Assembly (NCBI RefSeq): GCF_024171645.1
Contig: NZ_JALKAC010000009.1
Coordinates: 62,001 to 126,000, forward strand
Length of the DNA stretch: 64,000 nucleotides
DNA from: Flavobacterium sp. HSC-32F16
GTDB lineage: Bacteria; Bacteroidota; Bacteroidia; Flavobacteriales; Flavobacteriaceae
Direction: 5' to 3'
The position numbers and the translations under genes were made by a program. Positions 25,275 to 34,439 of this stretch are shown here, piece after piece. Below the pieces are notes generated by a model that ran no database searches, was not told where the DNA came from, and saw nothing but the letters and a program-made list of their open reading frames with translations. Every line of letters starts with the position of its first letter. Positions within the stretch are counted from its first letter, which is position 1.

Positions 25275-26036
25275 TTAAATTATTTTCTTAATTACACGCA
25301 GTTTGTGAGTGTGTTTTTTTAGTTCAGGATTGTAAATTCCGGTATGATCTAAGCGGTCAATGCGAACTTTTCCACTTGCGTGAATGATGTAGTTGTTTTC
25401 CATTATAATTCCTACATGGGTAATATTTCCTTCATCATTGTCAAAGAAGGCTAAATCGCCTACTTCGCTTTCTTCAATAAAACTTAACGGTTCTCCTTCC
25501 AATGCCTGCTGAGATGCGTCTCTATGGATTTTATAGCCGTTTAGTTTGTAAACCATTTGTGTGAAACCGGAACAATCGATCCCAAAAGGTGTTTTTCCTC
25601 CCCATAAATAAGGTGCATTCAAATACATAAAGGCGGTGCTTATAAGCGCACTTTTGGGTTTTATGCCGCTGGTTTTTGTGCCTTCAAAATCAAAATTTGC
25701 TGTATTGATTTCGCTGTTATTAAGAAAAGTTAAGGAAGCTCCAAGAGGAATTGGCAGTAATAAATTATCTGGTGCTGTGATATAATCAATTAAATCAGCA
25801 TTTAGAATGATGGCTTCTTTGCTTAATTGATTGTATTGTTCGTCAGAAATTACCTGATATTGTTTTGAATCAACCCAGCCTTCGTAATCGTCAAACTGAA
25901 TTTTTATTCGGGCCCATTGATTATGACGTTCTAAAATTTCGATGTGTTCGCCAAACAAAAGTTGTGTAACGATTTCACTTCTGTCACTAGGTTCAGATCG
26001 AACGGGTACTATGGCAAGATTACAAATTCCGAACAT
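25275..26036 (-). CDS. C40 (NlpC/P60) peptidase with SH3 domains
   Basis: A 253-residue cell-wall endopeptidase. Residues ~8-65 are a bacterial SH3 domain (A-I-V-P-V-R-S-E-P-S-D-R-S-E-I-V-T-Q-L-L) with a second, poorer one following; the NlpC/P60 domain has the catalytic Cys in G-I-D-C-S-G-F-T-Q, His in I-T-H-V-G-I-I, and a third polar residue in H-A-S-G-K-V. It should cut gamma-D-Glu-diamino acid bonds of peptidoglycan stems. No obvious signal peptide is present, as in several Bacteroidota homologues that act on recycled peptides. Confidence 0.88.
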   Translation of the reverse strand: MFGICNLAIVPVRSEPSDRSEIVTQLLFGEHIEILERHNQWARIKIQFDDYEGWVDSKQYQVISDEQYNQLSKEAIILNADLIDYITAPDNLLLPIPLGASLTFLNNSEINTANFDFEGTKTSGIKPKSALISTAFMYLNAPYLWGGKTPFGIDCSGFTQMVYKLNGYKIHRDASQQALEGEPLSFIEESEVGDLAFFDNDEGNITHVGIIMENNYIIHASGKVRIDRLDHTGIYNPELKKHTHKLRVIKKII

Positions 26037-26057
26037 TTAGGTAATGTATTAGTTGAA

Positions 26058-26091
26058 AATTAGGAGTTATTGCGATGAATAACTCCTAATT
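26058..26091 (-). terminator. Terminator hairpin after the thiolase gene
   Basis: A perfect 14-bp stem (AATTAGGAGTTATT / AATAACTCCTAATT, loop GCGATG) between the thiolase stop and the peptidase start. Confidence 0.65.
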
Positions 26092-26100
26092 GTAATTTAA

Positions 26101-27279
26101 TTATGCTCTTTCAATAACAATTGCAGATGCGCCGCCGCCGCCGTTGCAAATTGCTGCAGCTCCGGTTTTAGCATTGTTTTGCTCTAAAACGTTTAGTAAA
26201 GTTACAATAATACGAGCTCCGGAACAACCTAGAGGATGTCCTAATGAAACTGCACCGCCATTTACGTTTACTTTATTGTTATCAAGGTTTAATATTTTTG
26301 AATTGGCTAAACCAACAACAGAAAAGGCTTCGTTGAATTCAAAATAATCAACATCTCCAATGGCAACTCCTGCTTTGTTTAATGCTTTTGGTAATGCCTT
26401 AGCCGGACTTGTAGTAAACCATTTTGGTTCTTGTGCGGCATCGGCATAGCCTTTTATGTAGGCTAGGGGTTTTATTCCTAATTCGTTTGCTTTTTCTTCA
26501 GACATTAAAATTAAAGCAGCAGCACCGTCATTAATTGTAGAGGCATTTGCAGCAGTAACTGTTCCGTCTTTTGTAAAAACAGCGGTTAACGAAGGAATTT
26601 TATCTAGTTTTACATTGGTATATTCTTCGTCTTTTGAGAATATAATAGGTTCACCGCGTCTTTGTGGTACTTCAACAGGAACGACTTCATTATCAAATTT
26701 TCCGGCATCCCAGGCTTTTGCGCTTCTTTCATATGACTGAATAGCGAAATTATCCTGTTCCTCACGGCTGATGTTGTATTCAGTTGCACATAAATCAGCG
26801 CAAACTCCCATTGCGTTATTATCGTAAGCATCTGTCAAACCATCTTTTTGCATTCCGTCAAGCATTGTTGCCGGACCAAATTTATTTCCGTTGCGCATTT
26901 GCACGTAATGTGGAATTAAGCTCATGCTTTCCATTCCGCCGGCAACTACGATTTCGGCATCTCCGCATGCGATTGCCTGCGCGCCAAACATTACGGCTTT
27001 CATTCCAGAGGCACAGACTTTGTTTACTGTTGTGGCAGCAACTTCTTCTGATAATCCTGCAAAAAGCGCAGCCTGACGAGCCGGAGCTTGTCCAACACCT
27101 GCCTGGATTACGTTCCCCATGAAAACTTCATCAACTAATTTTGGGTCAAGGTTAATTTTAGAAAGGGCTCCTTTTATAGCGGCAGCGCCTAATTTTGGTG
27201 CGGGTACGGTAGATAACCCTCCCATGAAACTTCCGATAGGTGTTCTAACGGCAGAAACAATCACAACTCTTTTGTTCAT
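26101..27279 (-). CDS. Acetyl-CoA C-acetyltransferase (thiolase)
   Basis: A 392-residue thiolase, condensing or cleaving acyl-CoA by one acetyl unit. Catalytic residues are visible: Cys89 in V-N-K-V-C-A-S-G-M-K, His in G-G-A-V-S-L-G-H-P-L-G, and the second Cys in A-I-C-N-G-G-G-G. Length and motifs fit the biosynthetic/degradative acetoacetyl-CoA thiolase group. Monocistronic with a clear promoter 25 bp upstream. Confidence 0.94.
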   Translation of the reverse strand: MNKRVVIVSAVRTPIGSFMGGLSTVPAPKLGAAAIKGALSKINLDPKLVDEVFMGNVIQAGVGQAPARQAALFAGLSEEVAATTVNKVCASGMKAVMFGAQAIACGDAEIVVAGGMESMSLIPHYVQMRNGNKFGPATMLDGMQKDGLTDAYDNNAMGVCADLCATEYNISREEQDNFAIQSYERSAKAWDAGKFDNEVVPVEVPQRRGEPIIFSKDEEYTNVKLDKIPSLTAVFTKDGTVTAANASTINDGAAALILMSEEKANELGIKPLAYIKGYADAAQEPKWFTTSPAKALPKALNKAGVAIGDVDYFEFNEAFSVVGLANSKILNLDNNKVNVNGGAVSLGHPLGCSGARIIVTLLNVLEQNNAKTGAAAICNGGGGASAIVIERA

Positions 27280-27303
27280 TTTCTGTTAATATTAGTTATC
27301 TAG

Positions 27304-27334
27304 CAAATTTACTGTTTATTTGAATAAATTCAAA
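27304..27334 (-). promoter_or_regulatory. Bacteroidota-type promoter of the thiolase gene
   Basis: On the minus strand TTTG (27334-27331), 19 nt, TAAATTTG (27311-27304): a full match to the consensus, with a leader of about 18 nt. Confidence 0.65.
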
Positions 27335-27516
27335 TTTTGTATCAAATAGGGTAATTTTAAATTCAAGATGAAATTTTTGTTAATTCTATTTGTTTGATTG
27401 TGAAGTGTTTTGAAAAAAAGATTAAAAAAACTTAAAAAAAAGCGTGAAAATAGTTGTGAGATATGGAATGTTGTCTTACATTTGCAACCGCAAAACAGAA
27501 CACGTTTCTTGAGCTT

Positions 27517-27600
27517 GGAGAGGTGCCAGAGCGGTAATGGAGCAGATTGCTAATCTGTCGACGGGTAACCGTCGCCAGGGTTCGAGTCCCTGTCTCTCCG
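27517..27600 (+). tRNA. tRNA-Ser (GCU)
   Basis: A cloverleaf with acceptor GGAGAGG, anticodon loop TTGCTAA giving anticodon GCT, a long class II variable arm (CGACGGGTAACCGTCG) as in serine tRNAs, and the T-loop GGTTCGAGTCC. CCA is not encoded. Confidence 0.95.
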
Positions 27601-27614
27601 CTTAAATTTTGCCT

Positions 27615-27689
27615 CGGGGTGTAGCGTAGCCCGGTTATCGCGCCTGCTTTGGGAGCAGGAGGCCGCAGGTTCGAATCCTGCCACCCCGA
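27615..27689 (+). tRNA. tRNA-Pro (UGG)
   Basis: Acceptor CGGGGTG pairs with CACCCCG; anticodon loop TTTGGGA gives anticodon TGG; T-loop GGTTCGAATCC. CCA is not encoded. Confidence 0.95.
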
Positions 27690-27729
27690 CTTTTTTTTAA
27701 GAGTTTTTAATTAAAAAAAATCTTATTTT

Positions 27730-27803
27730 GGTTCCATAGCTCAGCTGGATAGAGCAACGCACTTCTAATGCGTAGGTCGAAGGTTCGAATCCTTCTGGGA
27801 TCA
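27730..27803 (+). tRNA. tRNA-Arg (UCU)
   Basis: Acceptor GGTTCCA with TGGGATC (G-T pairs), anticodon loop CTTCTAA giving TCT, T-loop GGTTCGAATCC. Last of three tRNA genes in one unit; the accessory island begins just downstream. Confidence 0.93.
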
Positions 27804-27808
27804 CTTAA

Positions 27809-27843
27809 TGAGACAACTAGTTAATAGTTGTCTCATTTTTTTT
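27809..27843 (+). terminator. Terminator of the tRNA operon
   Basis: TGAGACAACT pairs with AGTTGTCTCA across a 7-nt loop, followed by eight T. It lies between tRNA-Arg and the island, so integration left the tRNA unit intact. Confidence 0.85.
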
Positions 27844-27993
27844 ATACGAATATGTAGGTTTTTCAAGTCTTTACAGCGTAATATTTTACGGTTCGAATTT
27901 TTCACAAGGAATTCTTAGTCTGTTTGAAATAAACAGTCTAAAAGTGGCTTTATTAGAGATTTAATCGAAGCTGAACTATGATTCGAAATCCCG

Positions 27994-28158
27994 TTAAGGA
28001 TATAGAGTTTTTTTCTCTTTTGGTTTTTCGTAATTTTTTGACACTAAATATAGTAATTCCAAAATAATTTTTGCCTCCTTCTCATCTATCTGAATGCCGT
28101 TCTTGGAAAGAATAATAACGGCTTTTTCTACTGAAACATTCTTCTCAATGAAATTCAT
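27994..28158 (-). CDS. Small recombinase-associated protein (54 aa)
   Basis: An ATG at 28158, 5 bp after the recombinase stop, opens a 54-residue frame starting M-N-F-I-E-K-N-V-S-V-E-K-A and ending K-K-T-L-Y-P. It is charged and likely a two-helix protein with a central K-N-G-I-Q-I-D-E-K-E-A segment. The tight spacing indicates translational coupling. I recall similar tiny ORFs beside Bacteroidota serine recombinases, so a role as excision/directionality factor is possible, but that is inference. Confidence 0.6.
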   Translation of the reverse strand: MNFIEKNVSVEKAVIILSKNGIQIDEKEAKIILELLYLVSKNYEKPKEKKTLYP

Positions 28159-28163
28159 TTTTT

Positions 28164-29633
28164 CTACTTTTTTGGGTTACTTTTTTTTGATAAAATTTTT
28201 AAAAGCGCCTGATTTAAATCTAAAGATAGGTCACCTGTTTTAAAATTAATGTCGGTTGGTGGAATAAGATTTACCAAATGTCTTTTATCTGAGGTCTCAA
28301 ATTCAGAAAAACTCTTAAAAATTTCAACTAATGCTTTTTCTTCGATTTGATTTTTTCTATCAATAGCTTTTAATTTAACAGCAATATCATGTGCTTCCTT
28401 TTTAAGATTTTTGGTACTGACCTGAGTCTCTTTTTTTAATTCATTGTAATCATCAATTTTTAATATTCCGGCTATAAATAGTTTTCTGCCTTGAGAAAGG
28501 GTTATACCCTCTTCTTTTATTTTCCTCGCTAATACTTTTTGGGTGTATAAATAACTTGCTTTTTGTGTGTTTATATTCTGCTCTTCTAAAATTTTTTTAA
28601 ATAATTCAATCGCATTATTTGAGAGTATTAATTGTTGGAGTTTATTTTGATAACAATCATTGAGAAAGAATGCACTTATCCTTGTCCTACAGCCATTATG
28701 ACAATGATAATATGGATAATTTTTTGATCTTCCTTTTGAGATACTTCCGCTAAGTTTTCGATTACAGATAGGACATGTTAAAAAACCTCTGAGAAAAAAT
28801 GTTGATTGCAAATCATCTCTTTTAGCAGTAGTTTTTCTTTTAGTATTAATAACAGACTGAACCTGATTAAACAAAGTTTCAGATATCAATGGTTCGTGTA
28901 ATCTTTTTACCACTTGCTCTTCGCTAGATTCAAGTTTGACCGGTATAAGTCCGCAATAAACTGGATTGTGCAAAATCCTGAAAAAGTGTGATCTTGAACA
29001 AATTAATCTTTTATTATTAGCTGTTTTTATGATTTCAGTTATTCTATGATCATTCTTTGCAACTTGATAAAAAGCCCATTTTATGATTTCAGCTTCAGGC
29101 TCTTTGGGAGCTATACCTTTTTTACCATCCATTGATGTTAAATTGATAAAACCTAATGGTGCCTTGTTAGGATATCTTCCCATCAACTTCGCTCGTCGAA
29201 TGCCGTTTGAAGTGTTTTGAGCTCTCCGAGTATTTTCTGCTTCCGGAACAGCTAAATATACCGCCAGCATAACTGTACTTTCCGGCACGGAGAAATCAAT
29301 TGGCTGGTCAATAGCTTTTGCTATTGTTTTATATTTCCGAAGCTTTCCAATCATTTCGTAAGCATATTCAATATTGCGGCTGAATCGATCCCATTTGATA
29401 AATAATATGTTTTTACCTTCTCCTGATGATTTCTTTTTAATTTCTGAAAATAATCGGTTCCATTCTGGTCTATTGAAATTCTTTGCGGAGAAATCTTCAC
29501 GATAAATTCCTTTGACTTCTATATCGTAGAATTTGCAATACTTCAATAATCTTTCTTCCTGCTCAGGCAAGGAATAACCTTTTCTTTTTTGTTCGTCAGT
29601 ACTTACTCTGACATATAAATAAGCATTTTCCAT
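28164..29633 (-). CDS. Large serine recombinase (site-specific integrase)
   Basis: A 489-residue large serine recombinase. The N-terminal resolvase domain (1-~140) has the nucleophile Ser11 in Y-V-R-V-S-T-D-E-Q, and R residues in K-W-D-R-F-S-R-N. It is followed by the recombinase DNA-binding domain (~165-270, A-P-L-G-F-I-N and R-I-L-H-N-P-V-Y-C-G), a zinc ribbon (C-P-I-C-N-R-K-L-S-G-S with C-H-N-G-C) near 300-335, and a C-terminal coiled coil (~375-450). All parts expected for unidirectional integration are present, so the element may still be mobile. It is transcribed towards the tRNA genes. Confidence 0.93.
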   Translation of the reverse strand: MENAYLYVRVSTDEQKRKGYSLPEQEERLLKYCKFYDIEVKGIYREDFSAKNFNRPEWNRLFSEIKKKSSGEGKNILFIKWDRFSRNIEYAYEMIGKLRKYKTIAKAIDQPIDFSVPESTVMLAVYLAVPEAENTRRAQNTSNGIRRAKLMGRYPNKAPLGFINLTSMDGKKGIAPKEPEAEIIKWAFYQVAKNDHRITEIIKTANNKRLICSRSHFFRILHNPVYCGLIPVKLESSEEQVVKRLHEPLISETLFNQVQSVINTKRKTTAKRDDLQSTFFLRGFLTCPICNRKLSGSISKGRSKNYPYYHCHNGCRTRISAFFLNDCYQNKLQQLILSNNAIELFKKILEEQNINTQKASYLYTQKVLARKIKEEGITLSQGRKLFIAGILKIDDYNELKKETQVSTKNLKKEAHDIAVKLKAIDRKNQIEEKALVEIFKSFSEFETSDKRHLVNLIPPTDINFKTGDLSLDLNQALLKILSKKSNPKK

Positions 29634-29957
29634 AGCAATAATATATAGAGATTTCTTGATTTGTTTTTAGCAGGGACATGTGTAGACATCTCAATTAGTT
29701 ACATAAATTTACAAAAACAGTAATTTTTGGATAAATCAACACAGAAATATTAGTGACATTAATTATAAATAAACAGGTATAAATACGTGGTTGTTAATTT
29801 TTGCGAATAGATATATTTGAAGGACAAATATGGTTTTCCGTAAAATTGACCCATGAAAAAGAATAATATTTGTTGGAAATCTTGAAAACAGAAAGTAAAT
29901 GATTTATTTTCTGTTTCACAATATTCAAAGACTGAATCTAATATTTGAAAATATTTA
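29634..29957 (+). promoter_or_regulatory. Regulatory space before the Dnd-like operon
   Basis: 324 bp without a gene, very AT-rich. It contains ACAGGTAT at 29773-29780 and TATGGTTTTCCGTAA at 29829-29843. Both sequences recur in the same order upstream of the TerB-BRCT gene (39453-39460 and 39516-39530). The module is therefore likely a shared control region for the two defence-type operons. No full consensus promoter was seen. Confidence 0.5.
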
Positions 29958-32156
29958 ATGACAATTGATGAAATTTATAAAAACGAAAACTTAAGTGTTC
30001 GTTCTTATCACGCCTGTAAATATAGTGGACTTGAAACGCTTGAAGATATAATTAAATTCTATCAAGAAAATTGCTCTTTCGATAAACTCAGAAATTGTGG
30101 TAAGAAATCAAATGAAGAGTTAATAGAATTATACAATAAATATAAAAATACTGATTTTGGTTTTGATGATATTTATCCGACCAAAATTGAAAACAAATTA
30201 AAAATAATTATTTCTGAATTGTCTAGAAATCAAAGAGAAGTAATAAATAGTTTTATCCAAATAAACACAAATAGTCTTTCAATTAGAAGTAAAAATGCAA
30301 TCAAAATATTTCTGGAGGATAATTTTAAGATTAAAAATTTTGCAGATAGAATATTATTTTCAGATGGTTTTGATATTAAAAAAATAAGAAATGTAGGTGC
30401 TCGTTCGGTCTCTGAATTAGAAGCATATATTAGCATTATTCAAGATTTTATTGTTGAAGTAAGTAAAAATGAAGATGCTAAATATATAATATCACTAAAA
30501 AATAAATTTTTAATTCAGAAAACGTTTCGTTTACCTTTTATACCTTACGAAATATTGGAATCAGAATCAATTTTTCAATTGATTAATTTTCTAATAAATC
30601 AAAATGCCTTATATGATGTAAATCAAACAAAAATCTTTAGAAAAGCTTTTAAAATTTATCGCCACGCTTCAAAACTTTCTCTTGATGGCATAGCCCAAGA
30701 AGTAAATTTGACCAGAGAAAGAGTTAGACAAGTTAGAAAAATTATTTTGGAAGAGTTATTTAATAAACTACTTTTTATTCGAAACTTTAATGATAATTTA
30801 CTTCAAAAATATAATATTGATAATATTCAATATTACTTAGAGATAGACGATACTCGAGTGGAATCCATTAACATTCAAAATAAAACAAACTTCACTAAAG
30901 AATTTATAACATATATAATATATTCCTATTGGTCTTACGAATATGAACTTATTGGAAATTTCGAAGATGTTTTACAGCCAAAATTTTTTACTGCTAGAAA
31001 TAGACATAACTGGAATAATTTCTATTTAATTAAAAAAGAACTTGCAATAGAATTTGATTTTGTTTTATTCGCAAATGATATAAATCGGAGATTAAGTGAT
31101 CGTATTGAAGAAACTTATAGTTTTAGTTTTAAAAGTTATTTATCTAATTTTTTAATTAATAATAATTTAGAAACTCTCAACTCAATTATAAGTATTGCAG
31201 AAAAGGTGGTAAATCAAGAATTCGAGATCTATATTGATTTAGAAGATAATTTAATTTTTGAAAGAAATTCTTCAAAATCAGGCTTTGAATACTCCTATGA
31301 AGCGTTACAACAACTAGGTAAACCATCGAAAGTAAACGAGATTACTCAAAAAATTATGGAATTGCACCCTCATTATGAGACTGATGATGCTAAAGTTCGA
31401 GCTACTCTGAAAAGAATAAATGGTTTTGTACCAATCGGAAGAAACAGCGTTTTTGGGCTAAAAAAGTGGGAAGAAGAACTTGAAGGGTTTAAAGGTGGTA
31501 CAATAAGAGAGATTACAGAAGATTTTTTGCACAATGCTTATAAACCTAAACATATTTCAGAAATAGCAGAGTATGTTATAAAATTTAGACCTGAAACATA
31601 CGAAAGGAGTATTTTAGATAATCTAAAAGCTGATGAGTCTGGACTATTTGTTTTTTATAAAGATTCAACAGTTGGGCTTTCTTATAAAAAATATGATACA
31701 GATATATTTATTCCATTATCATCATTTAACAAATCTGTTTTAAAAACATGGGAGGAAAGCTTTGAGCTTTTAGCAGAATTTATTGAAAAGGAGAATCGTC
31801 TTCCATATTCAAGTGGATGTCCAGAAGAAGAAATACAATTATATAGGTGGTACAATGTTCAGAGAAGTAAAATCGATAAAGGTAAACTTGAAAGTAAAAA
31901 AGAAAACTTTATAACCTCACTTATAAACCAATTAGATACTTCAAATAAAAGAAGAAGATTAAGCACATCTTATAAATACAAAGAACTGATAGAATTTATT
32001 TCTAATAAAAAACGCTTGCCTTCAGCAAATAAGCCAGGAGAAGAAAAATTATATGTTTTTTTCTATAAACAAAGGAAGTTATTTGAAGCTAAAGAAATGA
32101 ATGAAAAAGAAGAATTAAATTTTATAGAAATCGCAAAAAAAATACAAACTTTTTAA
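29958..32156 (+). CDS. Multidomain transcription-factor-like protein (alpha-CTD / sigma-4 / HARE-HTH / helicase-associated repeats)
   Basis: A 732-residue protein that I do not know as a named gene, but its parts are readable. Residues ~10-55 and ~105-160 resemble two RNA polymerase alpha-CTD (helix-hairpin-helix) units: L-S-V-R-S-Y-H-A-C with R-N-C-G-K-K-S, then L-S-I-R-S-K-N-A with R-N-V-G-A-R-S. Residues ~235-265 look like sigma region 4 (S-L-D-G-I-A-Q-E-V-N-L-T-R-E-R-V-R-Q-V). Residues ~455-590 hold two HARE-HTH/winged-helix-like units (L-G-K-P-S-K-V-N-E-I; Y-K-P-K-H-I-S-E-I). The C-terminus has two helicase-associated-type repeats (W-E-E-S-F-E-L-L-A-E-F near 600; Y-K-E-L-I-E-F-I near 680). 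It likely binds DNA or RNA polymerase. It heads the Dnd-like operon; the next start is 1 bp away. Confidence 0.7.
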   Translation: MTIDEIYKNENLSVRSYHACKYSGLETLEDIIKFYQENCSFDKLRNCGKKSNEELIELYNKYKNTDFGFDDIYPTKIENKLKIIISELSRNQREVINSFIQINTNSLSIRSKNAIKIFLEDNFKIKNFADRILFSDGFDIKKIRNVGARSVSELEAYISIIQDFIVEVSKNEDAKYIISLKNKFLIQKTFRLPFIPYEILESESIFQLINFLINQNALYDVNQTKIFRKAFKIYRHASKLSLDGIAQEVNLTRERVRQVRKIILEELFNKLLFIRNFNDNLLQKYNIDNIQYYLEIDDTRVESINIQNKTNFTKEFITYIIYSYWSYEYELIGNFEDVLQPKFFTARNRHNWNNFYLIKKELAIEFDFVLFANDINRRLSDRIEETYSFSFKSYLSNFLINNNLETLNSIISIAEKVVNQEFEIYIDLEDNLIFERNSSKSGFEYSYEALQQLGKPSKVNEITQKIMELHPHYETDDAKVRATLKRINGFVPIGRNSVFGLKKWEEELEGFKGGTIREITEDFLHNAYKPKHISEIAEYVIKFRPETYERSILDNLKADESGLFVFYKDSTVGLSYKKYDTDIFIPLSSFNKSVLKTWEESFELLAEFIEKENRLPYSSGCPEEEIQLYRWYNVQRSKIDKGKLESKKENFITSLINQLDTSNKRRRLSTSYKYKELIEFISNKKRLPSANKPGEEKLYVFFYKQRKLFEAKEMNEKEELNFIEIAKKIQTF

Positions 32157-32157
32157 T

Positions 32158-32340
32158 ATGAAAATCAAAGAAGCTAAAATATTGCAAGAAACAAGACTAA
32201 AAGAAATTTGTCTGTCGAAAGATATAAATTATGATTCTCTAAAATCTTTACTTGAATCTGTAAAAACAAAAAAACTTTTGAAAAGAAATAATTATCATCA
32301 ACCAAAAATTAATGATATAATCGAAAAAGCAACAAAATGA
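32158..32340 (+). CDS. Small protein of DNA-modification-type operons (60 aa)
   Basis: A 60-residue basic protein starting M-K-I-K-E-A-K-I-L-Q-E-T and ending I-E-K-A-T-K. The ATG is 1 bp after the upstream stop and its own stop overlaps the next start (ATGA), so it is translated within the operon. It resembles small proteins annotated as associated with DNA modification systems; function unknown. Its size and position fit an adaptor for the DndD-like ATPase (inference). Confidence 0.6.
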   Translation: MKIKEAKILQETRLKEICLSKDINYDSLKSLLESVKTKKLLKRNNYHQPKINDIIEKATK

Positions 32341-34439
32341 AGTTTTCAAATATAGAAATAAAAAATTTTAGACAATATTATAATTCGGTTAATATTGATC
32401 TAACTACTAGTTCTGATAAGAATATTATTATTATAGGTGGTAGAAATGGATATGGCAAAACCAATTTTCTTTTAGCTATTGTTTGGTGTCTTTATGGTGA
32501 TAAAATTTCCCAAATAGATGAGAATTTCAAAAAAGAAATACAAAAAGAAAAAAATTATTCATCTTTTATGCAACAATCTCTTAATTGGTCTGCAAAAAGA
32601 GAAAACAAAACTAATTTTTCTGTAAATATTATTATTACAGAAATTGAATTACCTGAACTAAAAACATTGTCTTTAAATTCGGAAAGTATAATTATAACAA
32701 GAACTTTTGATGTGGCTTCAATGAGTGAAACTTTGTCGATTGTTGATTCTATTTCTAATATTGAAATCTTTAATGAAGAAAATGATAAAATTAATTTTAT
32801 CAATGATTATATCATTCCAATTGACGCTGCAAAATTTGTATTTTTTGATGCTGAAAAGATTGGTGAGATTGCAAATTTATCTATAAAAGAAGAGGGTAGT
32901 TTTATTAATGACGCATTAGGAAAAATATTAGGATTAGACACTTATGAAACACTTATAGAAGATATTGATTTTTATATTAATAATCTTAAAAAAGAAGGTG
33001 CAACAAAAAATTTGCAAGAATTAATTGCTAATAAAGAAAATGAAATTAAAATTTCAGAAATTGATATTGAAAAATTTGAAGAAGAAAATGCTGAAAGATT
33101 GAAAGAAATTGACGGACTTAAAAAAAACATCCGAGAATACGACAATTTAATATCTAAACATAGTAAGCAAGGAAATTCAATGTTTGACAGAGAAACTGTT
33201 GTAATTGAAATTGAGAAACTTAAAGTTAAAGAGAATGAATTGAATGAAAGATTTAATGAGCTAAGTGAAATTATTCCACTAGCGATGCTCTCTGGAAAAT
33301 TAGAAGAAGTAAAAGAACATCTTGAAATTCAGGAAAAAAATGAAGTTTCCCAAAGCTTTTTAAAAGAAAATTCAGAAAAAATAGAAAGTTTTATTGAATT
33401 ACTTTTTAACAAGCCTCCCGAACCAGAAAACTCAACAATGTCTTTAAAAGACAAAATCTTTTATTATCAAAAAGCTCAGTCATTAGGTTCTGAATTGTTT
33501 AAAGAAAATGGTGATTATGTAGAATTAGAATTTGATCACGATTTGAATAACTCGGAAAAAAGATTAGTTGTTGATGCAATCAATGTTATAAATACTCAAT
33601 CAAAAGATTTATTTGCAACTACAATTGATGAATTCAACGAAACAAAAATTAAACTTTCTGATTTAAATAAAACGCTTAATAAAGTAGATGCTGATTTAGA
33701 AGATGAATTAATTTTAGATTATTCTTCAAAAAAAGAGACTGCCGATTATAACATAACTGAAAAAAACAGGAATATTGGTGAAAATCTTCAGCAAATTACA
33801 AAACTTAAAAACGATATTGTTAGGCTTAATCAACAATTAGTTGCACTTGTTAAAAAAGTAGATATAAATGAACAAAATAAACTAAAAATTAAGAAAAGTA
33901 ACGAATATATTGAAGTTTTAAATTTGTTTCTAGACGAACAAAAAAATAAGCATAAAGAAAGTTTAGAAAAAACAATTCTGGTTGAATTGAAAACTTTAAT
34001 GCATAAACTAAATAGTGAAGAGAATCATAGTAAATTTATTGAAGATGTCAAAGTAACAATTCTAGCATCTGGTCAAGGCATGAAAATAACTCTTATAGAC
34101 CAAGATGATAATGAAATTCGAAAAGAGACCTTGTCATCTGGTGAAAAACAGATTTATATTTCTTGTTTAATAAAAGCTATTTTAAAAGAATCAATTCAAA
34201 GCTTACCTATATTTATTGATACACCACTTGGAAGACTCGATGAAGAACATAGAGATAGTATTATTAAAAAATATTATCCTACTCTTTCAGAACAAGTTGT
34301 CTTATTTTCAACTAATAGTGAGATTACACCAAAAAGATTTAAAGATATTTCAGAGAATGTTTCAAAATCATATTTATTGGTAAATGATGGAGCCAATACA
34401 AATTTAAAAAACGGATATTTCCATAGTTATGAGAATTAA
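32337..34439 (+). CDS. DndD-like SMC-family ATPase
   Basis: A 700-residue SMC/Rad50-like ATPase of the DndD type. The N-terminal half of the ATPase head begins F-S-N-I-E-I-K-N-F-R-Q-Y, with Walker A G-R-N-G-Y-G-K-T (K41). Residues ~215-560 form two long coiled-coil arms. The C-terminal head has the signature L-S-S-G-E-K-Q-I-Y and Walker B P-I-F-I-D-T-P-L-G-R-L-D. There is no C-x-x-C zinc hook that I can see. In Dnd systems DndD works with DndC/E in phosphorothioation; here no DndC or desulfurase is adjacent. Start overlaps the 60-aa gene by 4 bp; its end overlaps the next gene by 11 bp. Confidence 0.85.
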   Translation: MKFSNIEIKNFRQYYNSVNIDLTTSSDKNIIIIGGRNGYGKTNFLLAIVWCLYGDKISQIDENFKKEIQKEKNYSSFMQQSLNWSAKRENKTNFSVNIIITEIELPELKTLSLNSESIIITRTFDVASMSETLSIVDSISNIEIFNEENDKINFINDYIIPIDAAKFVFFDAEKIGEIANLSIKEEGSFINDALGKILGLDTYETLIEDIDFYINNLKKEGATKNLQELIANKENEIKISEIDIEKFEEENAERLKEIDGLKKNIREYDNLISKHSKQGNSMFDRETVVIEIEKLKVKENELNERFNELSEIIPLAMLSGKLEEVKEHLEIQEKNEVSQSFLKENSEKIESFIELLFNKPPEPENSTMSLKDKIFYYQKAQSLGSELFKENGDYVELEFDHDLNNSEKRLVVDAINVINTQSKDLFATTIDEFNETKIKLSDLNKTLNKVDADLEDELILDYSSKKETADYNITEKNRNIGENLQQITKLKNDIVRLNQQLVALVKKVDINEQNKLKIKKSNEYIEVLNLFLDEQKNKHKESLEKTILVELKTLMHKLNSEENHSKFIEDVKVTILASGQGMKITLIDQDDNEIRKETLSSGEKQIYISCLIKAILKESIQSLPIFIDTPLGRLDEEHRDSIIKKYYPTLSEQVVLFSTNSEITPKRFKDISENVSKSYLLVNDGANTNLKNGYFHSYEN

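Noticed and set aside
27786..27892. GGTTCGAAT in the tRNA-Arg T-loop and again near 27890 as a possible attachment-site pair
   Set aside because: Only nine bases match, the second copy is on the same side of the island, and the T-loop sequence is common to all tRNAs.
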